This document shows, in pieces, positions 63,313 to 64,000 of a stretch of DNA of 64,000 bases. The translations under genes were made by a program, and so were the position numbers. The DNA is from Rhodocyclaceae bacterium (GTDB taxonomy: Bacteria > Pseudomonadota > Gammaproteobacteria > Burkholderiales > Rhodocyclaceae). The notes under the pieces are model-generated. The model saw only the letters and a program-made list of their open reading frames with translations, was not told the origin of the DNA and ran no database searches. The stretch covers positions 1-64,000 of the forward strand of contig JAHDYG010000011.1 of the NCBI GenBank assembly GCA_023383815.1, given 5' to 3'. The stretch's first letter is position 1. Each line of letters starts with the position of its first letter.

Positions 63313-63743
63313 GAGTCGGCAAACGCGTTGATGTACTCGGCCATCACGACATGCGTCTTGATGCGCGCCACGCCGGGTACCGCACCGATGCGGTCGCGGA
63401 TCGCGTGGATGCGGGCCATGCTGTCGGCACGCACGTAGAGAAGCATGTCGGTCTCGCCGCTGATTCCGTGGCACAGCTTGACTTCGGGAATGGTGCGCAG
63501 GATGCGCGCCATGTCCTTGCACTGGATGTCGTTGTAGCACAGCTCGAGATAGGCGCAGACCTCGCCCGCGCCAGGTTCGCGCAGCAGAACCTGGTAGCCG
63601 CGGATGACGCCGTGGTCCTCCAGCTTGCGGATGCGGTCGGCGACGGCAGAGCGTGACAGATTCACGCGTTCGGCGATTGCGGCGACCGGTTGACGGGCGT
63701 CTTCCCGCAGCGCGTCGAGGATTCCCTGGTCGAACTTGTCCAC
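63309..63743 (-). CDS. Lrp/AsnC family transcriptional regulator
   Basis: A 144-residue regulator: an N-terminal winged helix-turn-helix (VNLSRSAVADRIRKLEDHGVI begins at about residue 27) and a C-terminal RAM ligand-binding domain (CHGISGETDMLLYVRADSM). It probably senses an amino acid and controls the divergent exporter gene that starts at 63884. The gene shares four bases of stop codon with the convergent sugar dehydrogenase. Confidence 0.94.
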   Translation of the reverse strand: MDKFDQGILDALREDARQPVAAIAERVNLSRSAVADRIRKLEDHGVIRGYQVLLREPGAGEVCAYLELCYNDIQCKDMARILRTIPEVKLCHGISGETDMLLYVRADSMARIHAIRDRIGAVPGVARIKTHVVMAEYINAFADS

Positions 63744-63772
63744 GGTGCATGCTCCCCACGCGTTTCGACGGC

Positions 63773-63788
63773 CAAAAGCGCCATTTTG
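63773..63788. promoter_or_regulatory. Candidate Lrp-type operator
   Basis: CAAAA-N6-TTTTG, a 16-bp dyad in the 140-base spacer between the regulator and the exporter gene. Position and AT-rich symmetry fit an Lrp/AsnC site. Confidence 0.45.
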
Positions 63789-63883
63789 AAGCCTCGAACC
63801 GGAAAAGTGAAAGCCGCCGTGCGACTAAGCTCTTCGTGTGCCGGGCCGGGGTGTCCGGCGATTCGAAGCGAAGGGCTCACATC

Positions 63884-64000
63884 ATGGCGACACTCAGAAA
63901 GGCGCTCGGATTCTCGCAAGGTCTCGGGCTCCTGGTTTCGGCCTTGCTCGGCACCGGGGTCTTCATCGTGCCCGAACTCACGGTCCGGCAGGCCGGTGCC
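63884..64000 (+). CDS. Amino acid exporter, APC family (YjeH-like), 5' end only
   Basis: The first 39 residues of a transporter cut by the window end. The sequence ALGFSQGLGLLVSALLGTGV matches the start of APC-superfamily carriers and closely recalls E. coli YjeH, an exporter of methionine and branched-chain amino acids. An AAGGG ribosome site precedes the ATG. Control by the divergent Lrp-type regulator is likely. Confidence 0.8.
   Translation, partial: MATLRKALGFSQGLGLLVSALLGTGVFIVPELTVRQAGA

Overview
The window is a high-GC chromosomal segment of a denitrifying betaproteobacterium. The pyrG-kdsA-eno-ftsB gene order, a nirS/nirT nitrite reductase locus, an NsrR/NnrS nitric oxide response locus and a tungsten aldehyde oxidoreductase operon of the AorABC type all point to the Rhodocyclales (Azoarcus, Aromatoleum or Thauera relatives). 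That placement is inferred from gene content, not from a search. I see no insertion sequence, prophage, CRISPR array or integron, and almost every base is coding.

Layout. 1-9.3 kb: housekeeping genes (CTP synthase, KDO8P synthase, a DUF1330 protein, enolase, FtsB), an NlpC/P60 lipoprotein, a gamma-carbonic-anhydrase-like protein, RlmJ, a MazG-type pyrophosphohydrolase, a PiT phosphate transporter and a DUF3301 protein. 9.3-15.1 kb: a divergent FolE homologue, an unrecognised 262-residue protein coupled to YaeQ, a cyclic-2,3-diphosphoglycerate-synthetase-like GTPase, a CorC/HlyC-type protein and an alpha/beta hydrolase. 15.3-21.2 kb: an apparent seven-gene operon aorA-aorB-aorC-moaD-like-unknown-tupB-tupC, joining a tungsten enzyme to part of a tungstate importer. 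21.2-25.3 kb: two HDOD proteins flanking tRNA-Arg(ACG) and a GNAT acetyltransferase, then RarD and a small conserved protein.

25.4-36.0 kb: a complete type II secretion operon gspCDEFGHIJKLMN on the minus strand, without the prepilin peptidase. 36.1-38.7 kb: two divergent L,D-transpeptidases. 38.7-42.4 kb: cytochrome cd1 nitrite reductase NirS, a NirT tetrahaem quinol dehydrogenase and a periplasmic c-type cytochrome resembling ethylbenzene-dehydrogenase haem domains, with FNR/DNR-type boxes ahead of nirS and nirT. 42.7-50.2 kb: a lytic transglycosylase and a four-gene peptide-type ABC importer with a membrane-tethered binding protein and enlarged permeases.

50.2-57 kb: a PAS-GGDEF diguanylate cyclase, an acyl-CoA synthetase, a macro-domain protein and an EF-hand membrane protein. 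57-59.1 kb: nnrS and a DUF2249 gene divergent from nsrR, with two candidate NsrR operators lying on the promoter. 59.2-64 kb: a MotA/MotB-like channel pair, a VanZ-like protein, a PQQ-type sugar dehydrogenase, an Lrp/AsnC regulator and the start of a divergent amino acid exporter cut by the window end.

The most interesting signals are the aor-tup operon with its unidentified 103-residue product and missing TupA, the CX3CH cytochrome in the nir locus, the FolE homologue lacking its catalytic His, and the unusual ABC importer.
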